Origin: Ciona intestinalis | Lineage: Eukaryota > Chordata > Ascidiacea > Phlebobranchia > Cionidae | Direction of reading: 5' to 3' | NCBI RefSeq assembly: GCF_000224145.3 | Contig: NC_020176.2 | Location: forward strand, 3,369,826 to 3,433,825 | Length of the DNA stretch: 64,000 nt | The notes under the pieces: generated by a model | Databases searched by the model: none | Seen by the model: only the letters and a program-made list of their open reading frames with translations | Told to the model about the DNA's origin: nothing | Program-made: the position numbers and the translations under genes | Part shown: one piece after another, positions 47,801 to 58,989 of the stretch | Layout: each line of letters begins with the position of its first letter | Position numbering within the stretch: position 1 is the first letter of the stretch

Positions 47801-50800
47801 TTGAGCACGCTGATGAGTACGAAACAAGATCAATTGGAATTTTATCCCAATGTTATTTTGATGATGAGGAAAAGACCGGAAATTTATTAATTAGAAGATT
47901 GAAACAATGGGGGGGCCTTACTTCACTTCAGATCGCTGTGGACGCAAAAAATCGGGTGGGTTGTGATTGGTTATTAATAAATCGACGTTACTTCATTATA
48001 TTATTATAATGTATGTGCATGTGCAAAGAGCTCTGCTGTATTTTGTAACTATATATGTATATTGTATATANNNNNNNNNNNNNNNNNNNNNNNNNNNNNN
48101 NNNNNNNNNNNNNNNNNNNNNNNNNNNNNNNNNNNNNNNNNNNNNNNNNNNNNNNNNNNNNNNNNNNNNNNNNNNNNNNNNNNNNNNNNNNNNNNTTAGA
48201 ATCTGTCAACTCAGAAGTTCCAAACAACGGATTGCTCAAGAAAGATAACAAAGGTTTTAAACTGTTTGAAATTTCTCAACTATATAAGTTTTAATGTATT
48301 CATATCGGTTAGAATAGAATAGGATACCCCAACATATATGCTGCTATAATCTATTAGTTACTACTTGGTTGAAGCAATGTCCTTAAGTATCTTGCTAAAG
48401 GACACTTGACACATATGAATATCAGTGTCGAGCAATAAACCCTGTAGTATTCAGTTATGATACCATCACCAAACCAAGACACAGCCCTGTATGTTAAGTT
48501 TATCAGAATGACACAAAATACAATAACACAATATATTTTCAGGAAAAACGAAATCAACATGGCGTCGGAAACTCGTGCAGTTCTATCGCGCCCCAGTGGT
48601 CACATTCTGGCTTCACGTACTTTCCTACCTGGTAACTTGCAATCTTTTACACGTAACTTATTTTATACAAAAATAACGATTGGATACGTAGCCTTTGGTT
48701 AGGGCAGTGACTATGAACAACTAAAAGCTTGCCACACTGTAAGACCCCTGTCACATAAAATAACCCACTTTTTATGCATTTGTATTTCTACATTTTAAAT
48801 TTTGAAACTTTATGTTTAAATTTGTGCTTAATTTCAGGTGTACTTGCTTCTATTTGCTTATGTTATTCTCTTCAACTTTTACCCTCAATCTGCTGCCGAT
48901 TTTTCACTTAGCAATATATCGGTGCAAGAGTTTGTGTTATGGGCGTGGGTGTGCGTCTTAGTGGTGGATGAAGTATATGAGGTAAGACATTATATTATGT
49001 TATAGGTTGGGGTAAGATGATACGTATAGTTGGTTGGGGTAACATGGTTTGTATGGTAGGTCGGGCAAGATGATCCGTTCAGTGGGTTGGGGTAACATGG
49101 AACATATGGTGCGTTAGGGTAAGCCCATATAGTAGTTGAGATAAGATGATCTTTGTTTTGTTTGCATGTGGTGATTGTGCTTGTTTTATTTGTAGGTGTT
49201 GCAAAGAGACAGCAAACACATAATGGGGAAAATAAGCAGCTGGTTTGCCGATCCTTGGAATAAACTTGATGTGGTCGCTATTGCCTTGTTTTTTATTGGG
49301 ATTGGACTAAGGTAAGCTATATAGTAGGATGGGGAGATGGGACACCTTTTTTTGTTAGTGATTGTGTGTTAATGTATTTTTTCTCAGTATTTCTGACAGT
49401 TTGGACAACTAGTGACCACTGGGTTGAATAAATTATGCAAATTTTTCAGTAAATTTTCTCCGCTTTCTTTTTATCAATATTTTGTATATTTTTAAACACT
49501 TTTTATAATTTTGTTTTATTTTTTAAGGTTCCAAACAGAAGTAGAAGCGTCACGCACATTACTTGCAATTTCCTTCATGGTTTATTGCTGGAGAATTTTG
49601 AACATATTTCTAGTTTATGAAGCTCTTGGACCAAAACTAATTATGGTTGGAAAAATGGTAAGATGCTGGGAAAAAACAGAAGTAAATAAGTAATGTGTTA
49701 CTTACAAGATATTAAGCATAGATATATAACTAAGCTTTGAAAACCATATATTCTAAATATTGAAAAACAGTTTTAAAAAAAACTTTAAAATGATAAAAAA
49801 TCTTTTAAAGCTGTTACATTCCCTGAACAGTTTTGCGAAACTTAAACATTTTTATTTTTTATAAAATTTTTTTTTTTACGTTTTACAGATAAAGGACATG
49901 CTGTTCTTCTTGTTCATTTTAATCATATTCCTGGTTTCATATGGAGTTGCAAGTCAAGCTATTTTGTATCCAAACGAAACAAATTTCGGAACCGCCATAG
50001 TTGGTGTATTGAGCAAACCATACTGGCAAATTTATGGCGAATTATTTTTATCGGAAATCCACTACGACCCAAGTAAGCGTATTATGTTCGTCACTGCATT
50101 GTGGGCATATAGGTTCTTGGGCAAGACACTTACAACGATGTCTGAAGTCTTTAAAAACACCCCAAAAAATCAAAGATCATCTTTACGATGACATAATATG
50201 TGGTACCACATAAGCCGGCACGCTTGTATAAAACATACAGTTGTTTTTCGCCAAGTTACATTTATTCATTGAAAACCCATCTATTTTTAACAGGTGCAGA
50301 TGAGTTTACATGTAGTAACAACGCAACACTGATAGCTGCAGGTCAACGTAGATGTCCCTCCATTAACTGGGTTGTACCTTTACTATCAGCAGTTTATATG
50401 TTACTTGCAAGTGTACTGCTACTTAATCTACTTATTGCTATGTTCAGGTACATTGTATTATAACTTTTGTTCACTGTTTACAGTTTTTTGACATTGTGGT
50501 TCAATACCTTAAACTCTGGGCAACAGTTTGTCATAAAAATAAGAAAATAGGTTTTAGTTTTTATTTATATTTAAAATAAATTGTTTGTATTTTAAAAATA
50601 ATAAAATCTATTATTTTTTTATTTAATTATTTTTTTTTAATAACAAAATTAATTTTTATTTCAGCTACACATTTGAAGACCTGGTTGAAAAAACAGACAG
50701 TTTGTATAAATATCAGAGATATGAATTGTTGGAGGTTTATTACCAGCGTTCTTCCATTGTAACTCCATTCAGCATCTTGTCGTATGGCAGACAATTGATT

Positions 50801-53800
50801 TTATATTGTGTCCGTGGCTGTGATAGGAAGAAACAAAAAGATAAAAGCAACCCATTTGGTGTGTAGTTGTATTTTTCCTAGTTTTATTCTATTTTTTTAT
50901 TTTATAAAGTAGTTTGTTCCTATATTCTAAGGGTGAAGTCCTGTTTTTATCAGATTTTTTATAGATTGTAGTTTTTTTTTGTATATGGGGAGGTCCAATG
51001 TTGTGACACGGCTGGATTCGAATGTATGACATTTTAACCAGGCACGAGGTGTATTAAACACAACACCTGTGTTATAACGACTGTCATTGCCCCCCCACGA
51101 GGATAAATAAGTTACATTTATTTATTTATTTATTTTTATTTAAACTTTCTTCCTACAGTTGTTGACTTATTTGAAGAAGATGAAAAAAATCTCATTATTT
51201 GGTTGCAGTGGAACAGTTCAGTGTTTTTAAATGATGTAAAAAACAAAGAAAACCTGAGCATTGAAAGCAAGATATCTGGAATAAGTGAAAAGTAATTGTT
51301 TTGCAACTGGTGCTACTATTGTATGTAGTTGTGGTTTTACAGCATGGCAAACCATGGGTCCGAGTTTGCCAGAGTTGGCCCATTAATCCATAGTATAAAA
51401 TGTTACAACCCGTTTAGAGACCACTGGGTTAGAGCAATTCTCACTAATTGCCTGGCCAAAGGAGGAACTATTACAAAAATACAATTACCCACAAAAGTAC
51501 ATGCTCCGTAACCCATAAGCGGGCACGAGGTGTATGAAACAGAACACTCATGTAATAACGACTGATTTTCCAATCCCAGAAGAATAAAACAAGTTACATT
51601 CATCTCCAGGTTAGAGGCGCTCACAACCACAGTTGATCTTGTTCAAAACCAACTCAGCTCCCACGACAAACTAACACGTAAAGTAAACATGCTTGAAACC
51701 AATCTATCTCAACAAACGCATCTGTTGGAATTAATAGCATCAGCTCTCCATGTAAAACCATCGAAGGCCGACCACACCAATATATTGCCTGGTTAGTCTG
51801 TTTTTATCTTTTAGATTATTAATTTTATGCTTTTTTGTTGGGTTTTAGGAAAAAAAAAAAATTATATTTTTTTTATCATTTCACTACATATTTTTTAAAC
51901 TGCCACAGTTCAACAGCAGCCACAAAGCGCTCCAAAAAGTAACCAAGCAGAAAAATCAAGGAAAAGTATTTCAAAAAGTTCTACTCCTGCTGTTAAACCA
52001 CCTTCAGATGGTAAGTCTTCACTTTAAGTAATAAACAACAACTTAAATTTAACAAATCTAAACCGCCGACTGAATGAATAGATGTAAATAACTTTATCCT
52101 TGTGTGGCCGGAAAACGACAATCGTTATTACACAAGTGTTCTGTTTTATACATTTGGTTGTAACTAATTTTAAAATCACGTAAATATGAACATATTTATG
52201 TAAATTTTTCTCCCTTAGAACCTCCATTACACATAAAGTCACGAACTGCTGCGTATCCCGACAGCAGTATTCAACGTTTTGTGGTTCCTGATGATATGGT
52301 GCCTTGGAATGTAAGTTTCACTTATTTATTCTTGTCTATAAAGCAGGTCTGGTTATAACTAGAGTCTGGCAAAGTGGTTAGTGCACGTCTCTAACCCAGA
52401 GGTAAAAGGTTCAGGCCTCGTTGCTGCTACCATTGTGGTATGTGGCTTGGGCAAGAATCTTAACCGCAATTGCTCCAAAATTTGTCCAAATTATCAGCCA
52501 TACATAAAAAATAAGCTGTGTCCCTACCCAATTATGTGTCTTTTGTTCCTGTCCCAGTGATTTTGTGTTTTTCATCAATAAACCTAACTACAAACTTCAC
52601 CTCTATACGACAGGTTTCATTCCCTGATTACAAGCCACCCCACTACACGGCACCAAGTGTGGCAATTCAACCTTCATGGGCGGATCCTCATGTGGAAGGT
52701 TCAAATGCAATGATTGCATTCCCGTTTAACGAATACGATAAAAAACGAAACGTTGACAGAAAAAGTTACATGGGGAATTATGACGTAGTGTCTGGATTGC
52801 CACGGTGAGTAAAAAGTTTTATTAATTTTTCTGTGTTCTTTTTCATTGATTAAAATGTTATAATTTATTAAATTTTTATTAATTTTTCATATTTTTGTTC
52901 TAGTTTGTTAAGTAAATTGTTATAACTTAATATTAAATTTAACTTTTTTAAAAAATGACGAGGCTTATTATAAACAGAAACCCTCGTGGTCGGACTGGGT
53001 TAACTGGTAGGGGTCTTCTGGGTCGTTACGGCCCCAACCACGCAGCCGACCCCATAGTTACACGGTGGGAACGAGACGAACATGGAAATGTTATAATTAT
53101 TCGTGGGAAACCAGTGTTAGAGTTTGTTGCAATCTGCAGGAAGGACACGGGTGAATGGGCGATACCAGGGGTAAGTAATGTGCACGTAGTAAAAATAGCT
53201 TTATTTCTCCTGCGTTGCAATTTTTTATTATAAAGTTTCATTTTGTATATACTATTGTGATGTAATCATTTTTACCCCAAATTAGGGCATGGTCGACCCA
53301 GGCGAGTATGTAACCGAAACTTTGAAACGAGAATTCACCGAAGAAGTTCTCATTGATATAGATGATGCCGAACGGACAGAAACGTCTTTTCTTATCCAGA
53401 AACTGTTTAACTCTGGTGTTGAGGTATGAGAGTATATTATTCGAATATATTTAACGTTTGAATCGGGCCCAAAAATCTCATATTATACATCTTGACCTGA
53501 ATGAATGAATTTAACTTATTTGTCCTCTTGTTTGGGCAACGACACTTGTTATTACTTGCTGTTTTGTTTCATGCACCTCGTGCCTGCTTAGGAATTACCA
53601 TGTATGTAACTTTGTTGGCAAATTATTTTTTAATTTTTGTTTCTTTTTATATGACTGACAATTTAAAAATCATAACATGTTGATCACTGTGGCGAGCTAT
53701 TAACATTCTATATATATGCAGGTGTACAAAGGTTACAGTGATGACCATCGTAACACAGATGTGGCTTGGATTGAAACTCGTGCGTTCAACTTTCATGATA

Positions 53801-54190
53801 ACGACGGTTCGGCATTTGGGAAAGTCATGCTGCATGTGAGTCTCAGTTTTCAGAAAAAGTTTTTTTTTCCTTCATTTAATTACTAACAGGCTAAATTTTG
53901 AGAACAGTTTTTTACTATTTTTTATTATTTTTCTAAACCTAATTACTTAAATCGTAGGTTATAAACATAATAATTTTAATTTTCTCCAAAAAATATATTA
54001 CTTTTTTAAAAGTTTTTTAAAAATTTGAATTCTTTGAAAACTAGACCAAACTTACAAAAATATATTTTAACAGCCAGGTGAGGAGACAACGGGTGTACAA
54101 TGGCGACGAATTGACCAATCTACAAAACTTTTCGCTTCTCATTTTCAATTCCTTGAAGCAGTTGCAAAAAAACACAACGCCCATTTTTAA
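41882..54190 (+). CDS. TRPM2: TRPM2-type cation channel with C-terminal NUDT9-H domain, 32 exons
   Basis: Exons: 41882-42010, 42326-42478, 42828-43008, 43642-43739, 43963-44043, 44457-44610, 44819-44895, 45270-45408, 45809-45964, 46219-46352, 46659-46852, 47060-47105, 47289-47453, 47788-47955, [exon 15 in N gap, see 33232-33394], 48196-48253 (partial 16), 48543-48631, 48838-48981, 49196-49311, 49528-49657, 49889-50072, 50294-50447, 50665-50858, 51159-51291, 51610-51791, 51909-52010, 52219-52310, 52614-52804, 52978-53170, 53286-53423, 53722-53835, 54074-54190. With exon 15 the phases close at 1,459 residues (human 1,503). MHR region with SVTGGASNF and [16 protein letters not shown]; six membrane helices (S1 [14 protein letters not shown] about 733, S6 ending [10 protein letters not shown] about 974); pore WQIYGELF about 909-916; TRP helix; coiled coil about 1085-1130; NUDT9-H 1179-1459 with a complete Nudix box 1338-1357. 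In vertebrates TRPM2 is opened by ADP-ribose and Ca2+. The exon 10/11 junction is the least certain join. Poly(A) signal AATAAA 54812-54817. Confidence 0.93.
44145..44380 (-). mobile_element. SINE copy on the minus strand, TRPM2 intron 5
   Basis: It reads as the reverse complement of the family: tail side ACGTGGCAGGACAGAAATAGCG, then CACTTGGGAGTTACC, TGACAATTTAGACAA, GGGACCACTG and TGATTGCCGTTAG. Confidence 0.55.
44985..45175. mobile_element. SINE pieces in opposite orientations, TRPM2 intron 7
   Basis: A reverse-oriented tail piece (TTATCCTTATGTGCTGGGAA, AACAGTTGTTACAACACTAG) is joined to a forward body piece (GTGTCCTTGGGCAAGACACT, CAGCAATTGCTTCAACCCAG). The same inverted joint is seen at 32930-33010. 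Confidence 0.5.
46406..50477. repeat. Duplicated segment: TRPM2 exons 11-22, copy B
   Basis: Partner of 31230-36380; introns and exons align throughout with about 1-3% differences and small indels. The segment starts inside a SINE (about 46415-46585) whose partner abuts the N gap at 31229. That repeat may have been the point where the assembler switched contigs. Confidence 0.9.
48071..48195. other. Assembly gap, 125 N, hides TRPM2 exon 15
   Basis: By comparison with copy A (32880-33525) the missing sequence is about 640 bp, so the 125 N is not a true length. It includes exon 15 and the start of exon 16. Confidence 0.95.
51010..51125 (+). mobile_element. SINE 3' fragment, TRPM2 intron 23
   Basis: ACCAGGCACGAGGTGTATTA, CCTGTGTTATAACGACTGTC and ACGAGGATAAATAAGTTACA, followed by ATTT repeats typical of the element's end. 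Confidence 0.7.
51300..51606 (+). mobile_element. SINE copy with rearranged head, TRPM2 intron 24
   Basis: Body CACTGGGTTAGAGCAATTCT, then AATTACCCACAAAAGTACAT, TAACCCATAAGCGGGCACGA, TAACGACTGATTTTCCAATC and AAAACAAGTTACATTCATCT. The tail ends at the exon 25 acceptor (51609), so the SINE supplies the 3' splice-site region. Confidence 0.6.
52355..52515 (+). mobile_element. SINE head and body, TRPM2 intron 27
   Basis: TCTGGCAAAGTGGTTAGTGC (box A), a box-B-like GGTTCAGGCC, CTGCTACCATTGTGGTATGT and CCGCAATTGCTCC. Confidence 0.7.
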
Positions 54191-55588
54191 GTGGGATGTT
54201 TTGTCATATAGCCACATTATTAAGTTTAGCAATAGAACTTTAAAATTTAAGTTTCTAATCAGTTGGGGTAAGATGATCCATCTTTATTATTTCTTTTATC
54301 GTCCCATTTGGTAGTAAACAACGAATGTATAACCATATCGTCACAACTTTAAAACTGTTATTAATACTAAAACATGATTAGGAAATATTGGATATTATGT
54401 GCTTACTATGTCTGTCTTACTGCAATCTATTATGATACTACTATTGGTGCTTGTTTCTAATCAAATTTTAATGCATTTTTGAACTATTTTCTATTCAAGT
54501 TTTTTTCGATTATTTTCATTTATTCAAACTTTTATGCAAATATCATTATTATTGTTGGTGAAAATGTATTTTTTAATCAAGTGAAACATGCTACTGTTTA
54601 CAATCAGTGATTATGCCTACTGTAAATGGTATTTTAATGCAAAATTACTTGTATTCTTATATATGTTGTATGTTTCGTACTTTAAAACCTGCTACATCAT
54701 TAGTTTATATATCTCGATATTTAGGTTGTTTAAGTGGTGTCCGGCTGAAATAATTCTATTGCATTTGTTTTCCATTCAAAAAATTGCATAAAGTATTTCC
54801 ATATACCTTTAAATAAAAGTGTTTTCATTTTTATTGTACGCCCAAGAAAACATGACTTGTTTCATATTGACTTTTTGCACTCTTGTAAATTCGTATATAA
54901 TATGCACTGTAGACTTCAATATATTAGCTTGTGTATTTAGATTCTAATTTATCCTAATTATCCATGTTTAAAAATCGCCCTAAATAAAACAACTTTTTTC
55001 TACAGTTGAATAATTTTATTTATAGCAGTGTGAAATAATTTGTGATAGTTTTTGCATATACGTGTAAATTTAAAAGTATCAAAAAATTGAAATATCAGAA
55101 AGAAAAAAATAGTTATTTGGTAAGCAAGCCATATTTAGCTACTTGTGTATGCAGTATACAGGAAATATGATTTCAAAATTACAGCGGTATTTTATAATTA
55201 CACCAGTGGTTCACTATACAGTTTTGCTTGTAATTTGTACATCGCGTTGGGGTAAGATTTACAGAATTATATAACAGTATCTTCACGACTCAAAAAAAGC
55301 GTTGTTAATAGTTCAAAACCCGATTCACAAATATTGGATATTATGTGCTAACGGTATCCATCTTACCCCATAGAATTATATTTTATTTTCTGCAAAGCGA
55401 ATACACAAAGCATAACAATACATATATAGTGAATATACTAAACCCTACACGCTATACACCACGCAACAATTTTTGTCTAACAAAAATATACAAATATTTA
55501 TTCCATTCCTGTAATCTTTTGTGAAACTTATACTTTTACCGTTTGCCCTGTGTAAAAAGACCACAAAACACTACTTTTTTTAATCATC
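54191..55588. other. TRPM2 and UPP 3' UTRs, convergent
   Basis: AATAAA at 54812-54817 fits TRPM2. MITE fragments lie at about 54262-54435 and 55240-55372. No coding exon is visible. Confidence 0.5.
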
Positions 55589-58500
55589 TTAATTTTCCTT
55601 GATGTACTTAGCGCATATAACTTGTGGCAATAACTCCCACTCCTTTAGCTTGTTGTCTGTTCCCACTCCTGTTCCTTTGACGCCTGTGACGTTGTCCCTC
55701 ACTAAACGATCAACCAAGGCTACGCAAATGACGCCACCTGTGTTAAAAACGATGTTTAAAAGGAAGCTAGGTAAATGAATGAGTGTAACTTGCCATATCC
55801 TCGTGTGACAGAAAAACGACGGTCGTTATAACACGGATATATACACATCGTACCCACTTACGAGTTGCCACGTATTATAACGACTGTCATTTCATGGTAA
55901 TCATACGCGTTAATTTCCGGCACCGTGGCACTAGTGGTTAGACTTTTTTTACCACAAGAGGATAAATGGAAAATCTTTTTTTTATGTATGCCGACTATTT
56001 AGACAACCTATTATAGTGACCACAGGGTTGGAGAAATTGCCGTAAGTGTCTTGCCCAATGACACATACGCCTACAGTCCTATACAATAGTAGCAGCGGTG
56101 GATAAAGTAAGTTACATATATGCACACCATGTTTACTTACATTTCACACCCGCTCTTAAACACATTGCTGTAAAACATGTACTTTCCATTTCCATATTTT
56201 TAACTCCACATTCGTCATGGGCTCTTCGAATAAATGCATTTTTTTCTTCTTCGCTGAAGCTGCAAACCGCACCGTCCAATCTCGCTTGCTCTGTATGTAA
56301 CATAAGTCACATGCAGTTTTGTACTGCTGGGTAAGATGGATACCGGTAGCGCTTATTTTTCAATATTTCCTAATCGTGTTTTTACAATTAAAAACGCTGG
56401 TGTTTAAGAGTCTCATGACTTGGAGTCATCATCTTACCTAACAATACCATATGTATTACTTTTTATTAATTTTGTCGACTGGCTTTTTTATTACTGATAT
56501 GAGCCTAGATTGGTAACCGAAAGATGTTAAACAACTTTCGTAGACGTGCTGTGTATATTGTATTCGTTTTATGTACATAGCCTATAGGCAAATACGAATA
56601 AACGTTATTAAAAGTCAACTTAATCGGCGTAAGCTACACCGGTCATAGCATATATACATACCTTCATAAAAGTCGTTTGCGGATAAAGTGTTTCCTATAA
56701 CACATTGATTTGTAACGGTCAGGGCACACTTTAGCAAACCGTTTCTTAAATCTGGGTTGGTAAAACTCGGGTAGTGAATTTCTTTTCCACATGCCACCTG
56801 TAAGAAGACATTTTGGATTTAAACTTGTAAAATTTCTCCACAACTTCGCTATCATGTTTGGTAGTTAAATTACGATCAGGAAATTTGGATATTATGTGCT
56901 AAACGTGTCCCATCTCGCCCCACCCCACCACATGTCAACTACGTCAAACAAACGCAAAGAATTTAATTTAAATATAACAGCTTTGTCAACCAAACGCGAC
57001 AATAAAAATGGTAATAAAATAGCAATGTCAAGTGCATTGACTTTTTAAGTATTTACAAAGTACCTGTGCATGATGAGGCTGCAATAAACCGTTGTAGGCT
57101 GTGTCTGTTATTACGACTGTTCCCGGATCTAACCCTGTTAACGTGTGGGACAATAATGTATAGTACTGTGGAGTAAGACAAGATAATAATATTACAAAAA
57201 TTCTTCTGGTTTGATCGAACCACGGTTATATAATTCTGTGAACATCCTTTGTTATCTACCTAACGGGACGAAAATATTGAATAAAATGTCCCATGTCACT
57301 CCACCCTACTATATTAAGAAAAATAATGTATAATTACTCTGCTACATTAGGTGTACCAACCCAAGCCCCCTGAAGTTCCAATCCTTATAAACGACACGTC
57401 ACTGCAGTGTGAGAAGTGGATCAGCTTCAGCAACTGTAAAAATGGTGCCATCAAAAAGTTGGTGTAAATATTATCATTTTTTTAAAAACAATATTTTCTC
57501 ACCTCATGTAAAACAACAGAAAGGGACGCTGGTCCAATTCCGTGGTTTGCAGATAAAACGGGACCAACTTTAAACATAGAATATCTACCGGCGGATCCAG
57601 TTATATCGACCAATTTTCTTTCCTCTGTGTTACAAATACACTTTAAAAAAACTGCTATTAAAACGCGCGAAAGTCCAGTTGAAATCGTACAATTGTTGCG
57701 TATGTGCATGCTGTCATTGGACAAGAAACTTATCGACAATTGATCGTTTCTCCAACCCAGTGGTCACTAATGGGTTGTTTTAATTGTCATTAATTCCAAA
57801 AAAACTAAAAATCCACATAAAGTTACCTACGCGGTAAGATGTAAAAGGGTACCAGATGTATGAAATAAAATAACCGTGTTATAACTGTATGCTATAACCG
57901 CGCGGGGATAACCAAGACACGTTCATTTAAATCGTTTTACCATTATCATTGCAACAACGTAAATATGTTTTTTTGCATTTTTCTTACTCACTATTTATAC
58001 AGTGTACGACTGCTATAGTAGGGCGGGGGGGAGATGGGACAGTTTTAGCACATAATATCTAAATATCCTGATCGTGTTTTAAACAATTAACAACGGCATA
58101 TTGGAGTTGTGAGGATACGGTTTCATAATTCTTTGAATAATCTTTGTTTACGACCGAATAGGACGAAAAAATAGAATGAAAGGTATCCCATCTTCCCCCA
58201 TTCTACTAATAAAAAGTTATATGAGGTGACCAACCTTTAGGTTTAGATGCGTCATCTACCTCGCTATTGTCTGGATAGCCAAGATCACGATATAACAAGT
58301 TCGCGAAATTTTCCATTCGTTTGTTTTTGCCTCCCAGGCAAACATACTGTGAAAAGGTTCAGTAATTTTGCGCGAAACTTTATTTGCTTATGTTTTACGG
58401 TATATGATAAGTTGGTGTAAGATGGCCCACGTAGAAAGATAGAATATTTACAGAATTATATAGTACTGTGGGGAAAGATGGGACACCTTTAGCACCTAAT

Positions 58501-58989
58501 ATTCAAATATCCTGATCAAGTTTTAAACAATAAACAACGGCTTATGGAAGTCGTGAGAATACGGTTTTATAATTCTTCGAATATTCTTTGTTTACTACCA
58601 AATGGAATGATAAAATAGAATGAAAAGGTGTCCCATCTTCCCCCACTATACTGTACAACCGTATTCTCAAGATTCAGAAGTAGCGCTTTTATTGGTAAAA
58701 CACTGTTTCCTGATTGTTTTTTTTTTTCTATTTCGAGCGCGGCGCTACGGTTATATAATTCTGTAAATATGCTATGTTTATTATAGCCAACGTATTATAC
58801 CACATGATGTGCTGTTTTCATCTTACCTCACATTACTGTATTATATACATGTGTACAAATATGTACCTTAACGTCGCCGAAACGCTGTTGTAAATTATCA
58901 TCAGTTGAAATTCCAAGGTGATAGAGCGTTTCCTTATCCGAGAGGTGGGGATTAGCTAACCGAAACGTTGAATTACATCCAGCCATCAT
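55589..58989 (-). CDS. UPP1: Uridine phosphorylase, 8 exons
   Basis: Exons on the minus strand: 58989-58867, 58346-58235, 57624-57503, 57433-57361, 57134-57064, 56797-56662, 56290-56141, 55737-55589; phases close at 311 residues (human UPP1 310). The enzyme splits uridine with phosphate into uracil and ribose-1-phosphate in pyrimidine salvage in the cytosol. Seen: LYHLGISTDDNLQQRFGDVK, phosphate-binding loop VCLGGKNKRM, SMFKVGPVLSANHGIGPASL, IRIGTSGGLGLDPGTVVITD, VIGNTLSANDFYE, nucleoside-site MEMESTCF, C-terminal VALVDRL. Exon 4 must end with an unusual donor GTTGGT to keep LGLDPGT in frame. Two adjacent ATGs open the gene; 28 nt upstream a T-rich tract ending AAG (acceptor at about 59017) suggests a trans-splice or UTR-intron acceptor. 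UPP1 against UPP2 cannot be decided, as the chordate split may postdate tunicates. Confidence 0.94.
55790..56115. mobile_element. SINE fragments in both orientations, UPP intron 7
   Basis: Reverse-oriented tail (CTTGCCATATCCTCGTGTGA, CGTACCCACTTACGAGTTGC), a forward head (GGCACCGTGGCACTAGTGGT) and a reverse body (CCACAGGGTTGGAGAAATTG) lie side by side, so at least two insertions or one rearrangement. Confidence 0.6.
56860..56935. mobile_element. MITE right half, UPP intron 5
   Basis: TACGATCAGGAAATTTGGAT to CCATCTCGCCCCACCCCACC. A matching left half is not adjacent. Confidence 0.55.
57165..57313. mobile_element. MITE, shortened, UPP intron 4
   Basis: The left end is degenerate (GTACTGTGGAGTAAGACAAG). 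The right part is clear (CCTAACGGGACGAAAATATT, CCCATGTCACTCCACCCTAC). Confidence 0.55.
57690..57920 (+). mobile_element. SINE body and tail, UPP intron 2
   Basis: GACAATTGATCGTTTCTCCAA, CCCAGTGGTCACTAATGGGT, GGTAAGATGTAAAAGGGTAC and a CCGCGCGGGGATAACCAAGA tail. Confidence 0.6.
58013..58208. mobile_element. MITE, full length, UPP intron 2
   Basis: Left end CTATAGTAGGGCGGGGGGGA, right end CCCATCTTCCCCCATTCTAC; well-preserved interior. Confidence 0.8.
58459..58654. mobile_element. MITE, full length, UPP intron 1
   Basis: Left end TATAGTACTGTGGGGAAAGA, right end CATCTTCCCCCACTATACTG. It lies 250 bp from the copy at 58013 in the same orientation, and the interiors are near-identical, so both are recent. 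Confidence 0.8.
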
